64,000 nt of DNA from Anisus vortex. Lineage: Eukaryota; Mollusca; Gastropoda; Planorbidae. Both the position numbers and the translations under genes were made by a program. A model generated the notes under the pieces. The model was not told the DNA's origin, searched no databases, and saw only the letters and a program-made list of their open reading frames with translations. Positions 49,801-59,199 of the stretch are shown here, one piece after another (the first letter of the stretch is position 1; every line of letters begins with the position of its first letter). The DNA is taken from the NCBI GenBank assembly GCA_949126835.1, contig OX421496.1, positions 24,265,844 to 24,329,843 on the forward strand. The letters are read 5' to 3'.

Positions 49801-50340
49801 GCCAATATAAAGTTACAACTGGAACAACTAGGATTGGGATATATTTGGTTAGAACAGTATATAATAGATACTAAACTTTCAAAATCAATAATTAACTTAC
49901 GTATAAATGATCAAAGTAAACAAGAACTTTATGAGAGTATGCAAAAAAGCAATAAAGGTAAATTATATAGCGCTCTAAAATATAAATCTGACTGGGAAAT
50001 TATTCCACCCTTTTTAAATAAATTACATCTGAAAGAAGCTATCTATATATTAAAAATACGAACAAGTAACAATAATTTCCCTGTTGAACTGGGTCGCCAC
50101 TCCAGAATAGATTATAATTTAAGATTATGTCCCCTTTGCTTAAAAGATATAGGAGATGGATTTCACTATTTACTTCAATGTGTGCACTTCAATGCCCAAC
50201 GAAAAATGTATCTAAAAAAATATTACTATAACAGACCTAATGTAGAAAAAATGTCGGAACTGCTTAATTCTAGCTCTCTAAAAGAACTTAAAAAACTAAG
50301 CATATTTTCAAAAATATTAGTATCTGCTTTTAAAAAATGA
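46837..50340 (+). CDS. LINE ORF2: apurinic endonuclease and reverse transcriptase
   Basis: The frame follows ORF1's UAG directly and is open for 1167 codons. The endonuclease starts with LAYVNVCGL (catalytic Asn) at 46885-46911, before the first ATG at 46921. It continues with IGLSETKL, GDFNAHT (about 47312), VIDYVLA and SDIHCLI. The reverse transcriptase has FRPITLLSCLGKLFSSIL, GFREGYSTTEASF, CAFIDLKRAF and YADDTTIL (about 49159). The C-terminus has a zinc knuckle, LCPLCLKDIGDGFHYLLQC. No internal stop is seen. The family is endonuclease-type and looks Jockey/I-like in organisation, but the clade is not certain. A GTG at 46912 is not a credible start because it would drop the catalytic Asn. 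Confidence 0.9.
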   Translation, partial: DSGISIGEQNQKRFLRLAYVNVCGLVRRMMYPEFVDKINLFDVIGLSETKLNNDKVEDIDTISIEHFTLFHKFRHHNNNSRSGGLSVAIKNDLVDKTRILRCDNNEMIWLQIGAENNPLLILIIYTPPENSPYAQPDFFNILEMEIIDKRNITNNIIIMGDFNAHTKEREDYIIDSITSPHELYVEISAQTEETLKRKDIPLKRINVDTTIPNNWGRKLIETCKNTNMLIMNGRKGLLSHKPTTTFSTVIDYVLADNDLFHKIRNLIIHDFDHLFSDIHCLISCEYEIEIGGANKPGNASRQLNDTPVVEIIKPWVQTKSKNYFEMVEKQNKNSINLKLDELLERSDLCNSPENKKQEINNIVEEINKILIQSATEIFGTNRYPNDKNNLKKNKPWFTLICRQKRRLYLKARRMNSILKTKGSLESLKTHSKTYKREMNTAINKYENKRRNKIKNLKGKNPKEYWRILKDKNRKEDYNEISIDELFHFFKSQNETTNNCCMNPIKTNLTAPNLDTTRLNGEITYNEVLSAINKTSNNKSCGHDKIFNEYIKCTKVIMIPTYVKLFNVILKDGIFPESWSLGMICPIYKNKGSKAKPENFRPITLLSCLGKLFSSILNVRMEMFLEEHNLLNENQMGFREGYSTTEASFILYALSFLIKNKGDKLFCAFIDLKRAFPSIKRKLLWAKMLDIGIDGIFLKCIQGLYRDIKSTVKLNSNLSPLFNCEAGLREGEHLSPLLFSMFINDLDSYLELKGASSLTISNDNNADLLKIFTLLYADDTTILAKTAKELQNNLNIYSNYCKENHLNINEDKTKIMIFGRKGRVGNQKFVLNNNIIEIVSKFKYLGIIFSANGSFSEHRKYCKMKGTNAMFNLLRKCHTLSLPIDSQIDLFDQTVLPILTYGCELWGMENCDILENIRLRYFKMILKLNTKTPNYVVLGETGKLYIRSFIKKRMLHFWIKIATGKESRISKIIYNILLKEHLVEKCKWSANIKLQLEQLGLGYIWLEQYIIDTKLSKSIINLRINDQSKQELYESMQKSNKGKLYSALKYKSDWEIIPPFLNKLHLKEAIYILKIRTSNNNFPVELGRHSRIDYNLRLCPLCLKDIGDGFHYLLQCVHFNAQRKMYLKKYYYNRPNVEKMSELLNSSSLKELKKLSIFSKILVSAFKK

Positions 50341-50808
50341 AAAATAGGTTAGAAATGTTTAAGTATTTTAACTTGTTGGTTTGTCACTATGCTAATGAGA
50401 GATAGTCGTAGAAGAAATGTAATATACTAAGCCGCAAGAAAAATTTGTGAATGATTTCTTAAATGTTTGTTCTCACTATGTTAATGCTGTGCAGGTCTAA
50501 TGAAAATGATGTACTTGTATGTCTATGTTAGTAAATTAAGTTGTTTTTTTTTTTTTGTTTTTTTTTTTCTTTGTTAGTTTTTTTTCCCCCAAAAATTGTA
50601 TTATAAACTAAATTATCCCCCCTGAATTTTCTTTTAGGATACCTTTAATTAATAAATTTTCTATTACCTTCATTTTTATCACTAATATTGGTATTACTAT
50701 TATTGTTCAATTTATTATTCACAAATGCTATAATTTTCTTATGTTTTTGACTATGCCTTTATTGTACCTATGTACTATGTGGCTAATAAATATTGTTCAT
50801 TGTTCATT
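50341..50808 (+). other. LINE 3' untranslated region
   Basis: It includes T-runs near 50543-50585 and ends with GGCTAATAAATATTGTTCAT-TGTTCATTGA. The repeated ATTGTTC is the terminal tail. Confidence 0.75.
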
Positions 50809-50940
50809 GACGAAGGACCTTCCCCACAGAAGTGTCGGACATGTAGCTCCCTGGACGGAGCCACAAATATTCTAGTCGTGGCAATGGGGTGACATTTGAA
50901 AGGACCGCCCCGGGTGACGTTTACCCTAGCTACGCCACTG
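50809..50940. mobile_element. hAT right-end fragment
   Basis: Sequence closes with CCCTAGCTACGCCACTG, the family terminal repeat (minus strand CAGTGGCGTAGCTAGGG). No left end lies nearby because the LINE ends immediately to the left. Confidence 0.7.
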
Positions 50941-50948
50941 GTCCTACT

Positions 50949-51383
50949 AACTATTATAATTGTAAAATGTTTTATATTCAATAGGCCTATGTAGCCTAAA
51001 CATTATAATAAAGCTATTACCATTTCAGATTTAAAAATTAAACCTTATAAGTTAACAAGTAAGCTTAATTTAAATATAAATACAAGAAGTAGGCCTATAT
51101 TAAATTCAACAGCTAATAGTTTTCTTTTGTTAAAAAAAATTAAAGAATTTTTTAGTTATATGGTTCTACTGTAGTTCTACAAGTACTAACCAGGGTGTTA
51201 GGTAGTGGGAGAAGGAATTGTATTTACTGGTCTCTGAAAGCCATATCTTTTATGATATTCAGATTCCATTGAGTTTCAAATCTCACTGCCTGGCTCATGT
51301 ATGGCTCCTCGTGCCACACCCTGGACAACAGCTTTGGCTTGCTGGCTAAATTACATGAGCAATATTTGTTTCTAGTTACCGGT
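50949..51383. other. No gene seen
   Basis: AT-rich spacer after the hAT end; no frame or domain recognised. Confidence 0.4.
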
Positions 51384-51520
51384 ATTGTTCATTATTCTAA
51401 TATATTGATATTTTTCATACATCAATTGTTCATTATGCTGATATATTGATATTTTTCATACATCAATTGTTCATTATGCTGATATATTGATATTTTTCAT
51501 ACATCAATTGTTCATTATGC
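51384..51520 (+). repeat. 41-bp tandem repeat (about 3.3 copies)
   Basis: ATTGTTCATTATGCTGATAT-ATTGATATTTTTCATACATCA starts at 51384, 51425, 51466 and 51507 (last copy partial). The first copy differs slightly. Confidence 0.95.
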
Positions 51521-51895
51521 ATATATATGAACTTTTTCTTACATTAAATAGCTATTGTCCACTATATGTTCATATAGATCTAGTCTCCTAGACTGGAAAA
51601 GTTGTTTAAATATATTTTTTTACATTAGCCTACATGCGACAAAAGTTATAGGCCTATATCAACTTTTTTTTTAAGGTTATTGTATTATTTTTGTATTTCA
51701 TTTTGTATTAGTTTTACCATATACTATAATATGCATGGACCGCTTGCTTTAGTTTTTTATGCTATTATCTTCAATTTTTTTGCAATTCCCGATTCTAAAT
51801 GAAGTAATTGTAATACAAGTTCCGTTTTATTAAATCGCATTTTTTTAGACTTTAAATGAATACTTGTAGGCCTATTAATATAATTAATCATATTA

Positions 51896-52150
51896 TCATT
51901 GACTATAATAAGATGGACCGCTTGCTCTATTTTTAGAGCTTATGTTCTTTTTCCGTGTGCACACAACACTGATCTATATAAATGTTTCCGCTCTGTACTA
52001 CTTTCGATTTTAATTTTTCATTGAGAAAATCATGGAACTTGTATATCAATAACTTTATTTCCGGTATAGCAATTACGTTATTTATAATCGGGAATTCCGA
52101 TCATCAGTGTTTCAAGTCATCATATAGCAGAAATACCATAGACTATAATA
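51896..52150 (+). mobile_element. Internal copy of the GGACCGC foldback family
   Basis: GACTATAATAAGATGGACCG then CTTGCTCTATTTTTAGAGCT and CCGTGTGCACAC, ending ACCATAGACTATAATATACA. It matches 1890-2126 (inverted) over most of its length, showing that the family moves as a unit. Confidence 0.65.
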
Positions 52151-52995
52151 TACACCGAACATGAGTCTAGCAGATAAACTCCATACTTCTTCAATAAGTA
52201 ATGATTTAATTTGAACATTTACCTCCAGTATGCCTTTCAATTCATCAACAAAAACTTCCTCATCCATAGCGTCCATATCTTAGTCATAGATTGACGCACA
52301 AAATTTCTTTAAAAAATGGTGCGATTCAATAAAACGGAATTTGTATTACAATTACTTCATTTAGAATCGGGAATTCCGAAATAAGCAGTCTTTCGAGTCA
52401 TCATATAGCAGAAAAACTAAAGCAAGCGGTCCATGTATACAGGGCCGGATTAAACCATTGTGGTGCCCTAGGCACAAACCCACATGGGTGCCCCCTTCTT
52501 CCCCGGGCCCCCGATCCTCCACTGGCCGCTGGTATGTTCAATATTATGCAAAACAAACTAACAGAGAAAAACAGTTGTTAACACATATGTTTGTACTACT
52601 ATCACTCATATAAAACCTACAATAAGGTATTTCTGTATTAAAATTAATAGGTTATTAATTGTGTAATAATAATGCACAAAAATACTGTAACTTTTTAATA
52701 CATGAGATAATCAGAGAGAGCACACATTTACATTTTAAAGTTCTTTTTTCGAGATTTAGATCTGGCAAAGTTTTTGAGTACCTAATCAAAGTTAATTTTG
52801 CGCAACAAGTCTGCCCCAATCATCAGCAAACAGTGCTTACTTATCCATATAGGCAACCTAAGCGGCAGCCCAGGGCGCATAATTGGAAGGGGGGGGCCGC
52901 ATAATTGAGATTTTTTTTATTATTTGGGGATTTAAAAATATAAACTAAATTAAAGTTTCGTACTAGCATAGGCAGACGAATTACTAAATCTAGGT

Positions 52996-53202
52996 CAGGG
53001 GTGTGCAACATGTTCTAATGTTGGACCACATTGGAACTTTGGAAAGACAAAGAGGGCCAGTTACCACAGGAAAATGTAATCTCATGATAACTTTAGTTAA
53101 ATACATTTGGATATAAATAAAAACAACAATATTAGCTAGGGCTAAACCAACTGGTCTGGCGGGCCGGATTGTGGACCGCGGGCCGCCTGTTGCACACCCC
53201 TG
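52996..53202. mobile_element. hAT MITE, 207 bp, perfect 8-bp target duplication
   Basis: CAGGGGTGTGCAACATG at the left and TGTTGCACACCCCTG at the right; flanks 52988-52995 and 53203-53210 are both ATCTAGGT. It is related to 30379-30574. Interior GGGCCGGATTGTGGACCGCG is typical of this MITE type. Confidence 0.93.
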
Positions 53203-53341
53203 ATCTAGGTAGTGAAAGGCGAAGGGTATTTTATTTAAGTTGTCTTAGTAAATAGGAAAGTATAACCTAACAATAGGCCTACTCAGTTTCTTCCCGCCGA
53301 AGGCACTTTAATGAGGGCGCAGAATTTGTTTTCGCCTAGGG

Positions 53342-53536
53342 CAAAGGTCGGCAACCTTTTAACACTCGTGTGCAAAACAGGATTCCTAATTCATTCAACG
53401 TGCCAACAGTCTAAAAGTCATCTTGTTCTAGCATATAATTTCTTCTAGAGGTGCCTTTTCAGGGTTCTTCCGCGTGCCATTGAAAATTGCTCTGCGTGCC
53501 AAGTTTGGCACGCATGTCGTAAATTGCCGACCCGTG
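53342..53536. mobile_element. MITE of the GGTCGGCAACC hAT family
   Basis: CAAAGGTCGGCAACCTTTTA at the left and AATTGCCGACCCGTG at the right; subterminal GCGTGCC and GGCACGC motifs match the 4172-6136 hAT. No target duplication is preserved. Confidence 0.7.
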
Positions 53537-53544
53537 ACTTAAAT

Positions 53545-54714
53545 TGTCCCTAAACTTATATTATTATACTTATATTAATATTGTAGCAAACGACATTAGT
53601 CCCACCCAATTCAAATACTCCTACAAGCATTGACCAGTCTTAATACTGGCTATTCGTGCCAGACCATTTCTTCTGCTTCACGATTGGTTCTTCACCGCTG
53701 GTCGTGGTGGGAAAACCGTGGGGGTCACGTGTCCACAGTCTTTAAGTAGATTATCCAATCAATACAGCGACCATAATTCACCAGTATTTGTTGCGGCATT
53801 CAACAATGGGTGGCCAACACAATTCGCATGCCTCGTTGCAATATCAAGTTTCGCGAAAAGGGATTGATATGATATTTGAAAAAGGCATAAGGCATCAGTG
53901 GCATATCCTCAAAGTCTGGAAAAGAATCCTGGAGTGCTAATTAAAGCTATTTGTTTTTGTTTTAAAACATTTTTCACGTGATTGCATTTTTTGGCCTACA
54001 CAACTAATACAACAATAATGATTACAAATAATTAAAATTATGATTATTGATATCATTCCTTTAGCGTGCTCTGTTGCCGATGGTGGGGTAGGAAAGGCAC
54101 AAACTCTAGCTAAAGAGAAACAAAACGAGGGTTGTGGGTATAGCCTACATATTTTCATTACTAAATCAAACTTATTATTCGCACAATCCAAGTTGTTATG
54201 TGTTGCTAATATTTAGATTTTTTAAAACAAATATGACTGGATTAGTTCCCTCTAGCTTCAATTTTTATTTGTACTCTCCCTTAGTTTTGTGACCCAGAGT
54301 TGTTTTTTGTCTTGACAAACATAAATTGGCAAACCATTAAATTAAAGCATTATATATCAAAATTTCAAATGATGTTCTCTATCAAATAATGACACATATT
54401 AAATAGTGCTGCTATAATTCTATTTAATTATTAACCCTTTTAAATTGTAGTATTATCAATAGAGTTCACCATTTTAAATTACAATTTGGTTTGCGTTGGG
54501 CGAATATCCTACTCCATTTAAATTAAGATCATACTTTTAGGGATCAGTTCTAAAGTATGCCTTGCCGAGACGTCGAGTAAGTTTGCTTGACACCCTAACC
54601 ACGATGACGAGATTCAGTCTCTTCCTCTGAGCGTGAAGTCGATCACGAACTGGTCACCTGCTCTCGTGACTAGTTCACTGATTATTGAGGATCGTTCCTC
54701 TCCTCCTTTAGTGA
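53545..54714. other. No gene seen (inside the large hAT)
   Basis: AT-rich. CTTCCTCTGAGCGTGAAGTC and GAGATGGAGGAGGAAGAGGC (54718) begin a block that is partly repeated at 55668. No domain. Confidence 0.4.
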
Positions 54715-54789
54715 GGAGATGGAGGAGGAAGAGGCAATCTGAGTGTTTTTTTCAATATCAAAAGAATGAGTGGAATAGTTAGTAAAATA

Positions 54790-54995
54790 CAAGAGCGTCC
54801 GACACACTCATATGTGGGTTGAGTCTCTTAAGTTACAGGTTTTCCTGGTTTGTTCAGGCAACCCATTTTATGCCCGAGTGCCCATCATGGAGAAAAGCAC
54901 TTATATGCATTTGTTTTTCCATATGATAAAAGAAAAGTATTTTTGTCCTTATGTTTATCTGAGCATTGTAACAGATTGTTATTGTGATGTATTTC
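54790..54995 (-). mobile_element. LINE 3' fragment (copy of 19730-19990)
   Basis: The minus strand reads TGGGTTGCCTGAACAAACCA and GGAAAACCTGTAACTTAAGA, matching the plus-strand fragment at 19850-19910. Confidence 0.65.
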
Positions 54996-55867
54996 TAAGT
55001 TAAAATTGTATGTCTTGTGTATTATTACTACTTTACTCTTTGTCGGTGTTTGGTAAGTGGACCGACATTGAGACCACTGATATATTTAGCTATTTATCCT
55101 AGAGCATTATATCCGTTTTCTTGCATTGAAAAAAATGGCTCTATGCTGTTTTATGTTTTGTGCTGCTCAGTGTTAAAAGCGTTCTGAGCTTACATTATGT
55201 TTGTTGGCAGCGCTATTTAAATGAACTTAGTATCATTATTATTTATCTATAAACCAACATAAGAATAATCTAGACAAAGCTAATGAAAACTACAATTTTA
55301 ATTCAATACAAGTTAGAAAATAAAAGCGACGAGATGGAGAGAGAGAGAGAGAGAGACGGGTGATAGGGGAGAGAGGGGGATAGGGATGGTGAGAGAGTTA
55401 CGCAAGAAATATGTAATTACAAATTCAGAGCCAAGAAATTTTTCGTGGGAATTTCTTCGAAACTTATTTTTTTTTTCAGAATAAATGAAAATGAGAAAGA
55501 AAGGCATAAATTTTCTGTTTAATTTCTTCTTACTGGGAACTGAGCTGAGTTTTTAATACATTGGACCTGGGTTTTTTGTGTGTGTATCTTTTTTTTTTTT
55601 TTTACATTTAAGCTGGGTTTTATTTTTAAATTAAAGATGTATTTTTCATTTTTGCACATTAAAGCCGAGATGGAGGAAGAAGAGGCAATCCGATTGGTTT
55701 ATTTAACAAAATATCATGATTGGAATGACCATAGAGTCCATAGACTCTTGTATCAAAATCCTAGAGAAGAGATAAGGAATCAAGTCTTTCTTGTTTCATT
55801 GTCGATCTGCTTGGATTTTTTGTACGTTTCAACTGAGAAAAAGAGCGCTCTATAAAAAAGAAAATGG

Positions 55868-56100
55868 TTTCCTACGCTCATCTGTGATCCGAGTCTAGTC
55901 ATGCATTTTTATTAATGTTTTAAATTATGTTAAGTTACTGGTTTTCCTGGTTTGTTCAAGCAACCCATTCCATGCCCGAATGCCACTCGGGAAGAAAGAG
56001 TACTTGAATGCATTTGTTCTCGCATAAAGGATAAGGAAAGTGTTTTGGTCTTTATGTTTATCTGAGCTTTGCAACAGGTTGTTATTGGGTTGTATAATTC
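55868..56100 (-). mobile_element. LINE 3' fragment (third copy)
   Basis: The minus strand contains CCGAGTGGCATTCGGGCATG, GAATGGGTTGCTTGAACAAA and CCAGGAAAACCAGTAACTTA. The block 55668-56100 is a diverged duplicate of 54715-54995. Confidence 0.65.
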
Positions 56101-56122
56101 TGCATGAATGAACGTGTTGTTT

Positions 56123-56870
56123 TCAGATTTTGATGCACCAAACTTGTGGAATATATGAGTGGAAATGTTGTAGTTCAGTATATAAATTATTGTTCAGATC
56201 TTCAGGATTTATTAGTCCTTCACAACACTGAGATGATTGTGATACATCGACCAAACAAGAAAATCGAACTGCTATATCATTGTATACCTGTTGTCGTCTA
56301 CTCATCTCTGTCTCAAGTTCGTGAACAATGGCGTAGAAAGCAGATTCGATATACGAAATTTGTCTCTGGAATTCAGAGATACCTCAAGGCATCACCATCA
56401 ATGATCACTGTCTTTCGTTTACGATTACGGGTCAAGGTTGACTTACAATCCACACCTGGTGTTATTTCAGCACATGTTTTAAAGTTCACGTGCTCATATT
56501 GTAGAGCTTGACTAACCCTGTGAAAATGTAACACGTTTTCCCAAAAGACAAGCAAAGGAGCAAATTCTAATTCTTGCATCTTCTTTTCAATGTTTTCTGC
56601 TTCTCTTCTGGTGTCCCCCTTCTGTGACTGGTCTTCTTGTAAACATTCTAACGCTTCTATAATCTGAGGATGAAACTTTAGAATAGCTTCAGTTGCAACA
56701 GCATGTGCTTCCCATCTGGTATCGGAAAAAGACTTTACCAGCGTTTCATTCACAAGGCATCCTTTCAGAATCTTCCATCTGTTGGTTGAAGCTGAGAAAT
56801 AAGTATAGATCAGTTGCACTGTAAGGAAGAAGTCCTGGATCTACTGCTTGATTTATTTTAGCATCTTCAT
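56123..56870 (-). pseudogene. hAT transposase C-terminal half (DUF4371/ZMYM type), broken
   Basis: The main frame (56819-56373) has YTYFSASTNRWKILKGCLVN, VKSFSDTRWEAHAVATEAI, then QKGDTRREAENIEKKMQELE and VSQALQYEHVNFKTCAE. These are the typical 'FSxSxxRW-xL / LSxTRWxAH / GDTRxEAExIxKKM / ALQxExVNLxTCA' blocks. A second frame (56305-56123) carries the following segment (NNNLYTELQHFHSYI). The zinc finger and first catalytic block are missing. Confidence 0.8.
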
Positions 56871-56979
56871 CTTTATCATCTTCATCTTTATCATCATCTT
56901 CAGCAGACTAAAATGGGTCACAACAAATTTCATTTTCAAGCACTAATGCAGTGTCTGGATTTGCAGAACAGCCTATAGT

Positions 56980-57226
56980 CAGGGCCGTATTTAGGATTGT
57001 GGGGGCCCTGTTCCCAAGGGCCAAATTTATGTGTGGGCCCCCTTGTGGACTCGACCTTGCCAGTGTCACTTAACAATCAAATGTGATTTCCCAATCACTG
57101 CATTTGTTCATTGTGCGCTTCTACAGCACTGTTCTAATTGCCGAAAGAAAAGACTAAATTGTTTTTTGAATGTGTGGGGGCCTCTGTTCCATAGGAACAT
57201 GTGGAACATGCCTAAATACGCCTCTG
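56980..57226. mobile_element. hAT MITE, 247 bp, near-exact target duplication
   Basis: CAGGGCCGTATTTAGGATTG at the left and TGCCTAAATACGCCTCTG at the right; flanks CCTATAGT (56972-56979) and CCTATTGT (57227-57234) match at 7 of 8. Confidence 0.85.
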
Positions 57227-57422
57227 CCTATTGTAAAGTCCTGTTCCACCTGTTGCTTAACTGAAAATAAATAATTCGTTAATTTTCTGGTCTTAGCTTT
57301 TAGAATAATATACACATTTTTCTTGAGGCCTTGTGGTGCCCCCCAAACGCTTGGTGCCCTAGGCACATGCCTTGTTTGCCTAATGGTTAATCCAGACCTG
57401 CATGTATATTATAGTCTATGGT

Positions 57423-58167
57423 TTTACTACACTGTCACAGCGTTAATTGATAATGACTTAAATTCTGAGACATGTATTGTTCAAACTTGCCTATATTTCA
57501 CTTGTTTGATTCCATGTAATTTATATACATTATGCAATAAACTATTTTCATGTGATACACATTGCAATAAACATCTAACAAGTAAAACAAAGTTTTTGTT
57601 CAAGTTTTCAACAAAAACAATTTTTATTCTGTAACTATTGTCATGAGTTTATTTTTTTCTGAATTAGAACAATGATATAATATATGTTAAAGAAAGAAAT
57701 ATAACATAGGTCTATAGTATAGCATTGTTTATTAAAAAAAAGACTTTGTATATTTAGCAATCTCTTACAAAAAAAATTAGACATATAGTTTAGTGCCATC
57801 TCATGGTTTTAAAAATTAAAAAACATTCCAATATTAAAACAAAATAAAATATAGTAACTACAATCACTACAATGGCCAATGGCAGCATAGTAGACATTGA
57901 TCATATAATTAATATAGGGCCTACAAAAATCCAATCATACAAAGTTTCATCAAGAATGATTTATTTATTAAAAAAAAAAGCCCTTGTAAGAAACAATTAC
58001 TAGTTTTAATAAATTACGTCCAAATGATTGGATAATAATAACTAGATTCCTATTAGGAATTTATTTATAAATAGGTTAATAGGTAAGATTCGCATTTGAA
58101 TATTTAGGCCTATCTTCTGTAGGCCTATGGGACAAATTAAATTAGGCCTTTTCCAAAAACTTTTTTA
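57423..58167. other. No gene seen
   Basis: AT-rich spacer after the foldback end, no frame or domain. Confidence 0.4.
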
Positions 58168-58357
58168 GTATTTTCTTTCGGCAATTAGAATAGTGCTGTA
58201 TTGTAGAAGCGCACAATAAGCAAATACTGTGAATGGGAAATCACATTTGACTGTGAACTGATACTCTGATATTGACAAGGTCGAGTCCACTTGGGGCCCC
58301 CCACATAAATTTGGCCCGTTGGAACAGGGCCCGCACACAATCCTAAATACGGCCCTG
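58168..58357 (-). mobile_element. Second copy of the GGCCGTATTTAGGATTG MITE
   Basis: It ends CAATCCTAAATACGGCCCTG at 58357 and shares CGGCAATTAGAA, GAAATCACATTTGA and AAGGTCGAGTCCAC with 56980-57226 in opposite orientation. The other end is lost at about 58168. Confidence 0.75.
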
Positions 58358-58365
58358 CCTACAGG

Positions 58366-59108
58366 AATGTTTACGGTCATATTCACACATAAAAATCTGA
58401 ATGACCAATTGATTTTATAACGAGTCGGTCAAATGATCTAGCCTATATTCCTATAAATTTAAGTACCTGAGTTCGACACTTGCAATTTCAACCGTAATAG
58501 TATAATATGCTACAGAAGTGACAATTTAAGTGTCGTCCCTATCAGAGGTCTTGTCAGCAACCCGAAGATACCCGCACTCTCAGAAATATAGCCTAGGCCT
58601 ACGTGATTACGTATCATATAGGAAGGTATCAAACGATCTACGATGAACAAACAACAAATAAAATAGCGAATAATATGAATTTCACGAGCAAATAATATAA
58701 ATATATATGACGACGAACAAGTGGGCTATAGGCCTATAAGCCTAATGAAAAAGTAAAAAAAAATCTACAAAAAGGCCTTTTAGAATTATAGTAAGTAAAT
58801 TGTCTTAATTTGCATGTTTTTTTTTGTTTTGTTTTAACTTTTAACCAACTTATGGTGACACCCCTGCTCTCGCAACACAAACAAAATAATAGATATTTGA
58901 CCTTGGCGTTTTTTAAAATTATTATGCTGTTCGCGTATTTTGTTGCCAAGTTTCCTCATGGTTTGGCTTTTTATTTCGATAGATCCTGGCCTATGTGTAT
59001 ATTATATTTACATTTTTTTAATTATGTACACACTGGATTTCATGGCCGCTTTGAGCCAACAAATACATACGACTCATACGAATCGATAGGCCCATTAAAA
59101 GATTCCTG
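58366..59108. other. Upstream region of the second host gene; no exon identified
   Basis: AT-rich. The frame of the first exon is open from 59055 but has no upstream ATG before the stop at 59052. Confidence 0.35.
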
Positions 59109-59199
59109 ATGGATACAAAAAATGGGCAGATGTATTTTGTTAGAAATGTTGAAGATGGCCAAACAGTATCATTATCTGGAGACGGAGAATTTTGTATAG
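59109..59199 (+). CDS. Second host gene, exon 1
   Basis: ATG at 59109, 30 codons plus one base, donor TATAG/GTAGTT. It could also be an internal exon because the frame is open for 18 codons upstream. Confidence 0.55.

Larger units (their letters stand above)
44900..50808 (+). mobile_element. Near-intact LINE (non-LTR retrotransposon)
   Basis: The element has a short 5' region, ORF1 (44989-46836), ORF2 in the same frame (46837-50340) and a ~470-bp 3' region with a long T-run. It ends AATAAATATTGTTCATTGTT-CATTGA, a short tandem tail that doubles as the polyadenylation signal. Its left neighbour is the Ty3-type Gag gene and its right neighbour a hAT end. The exact 5' boundary and target duplication were not resolved. 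With both frames open it may have been active recently. Confidence 0.85.
52440..57400. mobile_element. Large hAT transposon (4.96 kb), exact 8-bp target duplication
   Basis: CAGGGCCGGATTAAACCATT at the left and GGTTAATCCAGACCTG at the right are inverted ends; both are followed by GTGCCCTAGGCAC. The flanks 52432-52439 and 57401-57408 are both CATGTATA. The interior holds a broken transposase (minus strand) and at least three MITEs and two LINE fragments, so it is old, but its ends are still recognisable. It sits in the right arm of the foldback element. Confidence 0.92.
51717..57422. mobile_element. Foldback element (GGACCGC family) split by a hAT
   Basis: The left end CCATATACTATAATATGCAT-GGACCGCTTGCTTTAG is inverted against the right end, read from 57422 down as CCATAGACTATAATATACAT and continuing, across the hAT inserted at 52440-57400, into GGACCGCTTGCTTTAG at 52435. 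Beyond it about 80 more bases (AATTCCCGATTCTAAATGAA, GTAATTGTAATACAA) are also inverted, giving arms of roughly 130 bp. A second, shorter copy sits at 51896-52150 inside. Confidence 0.8.
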
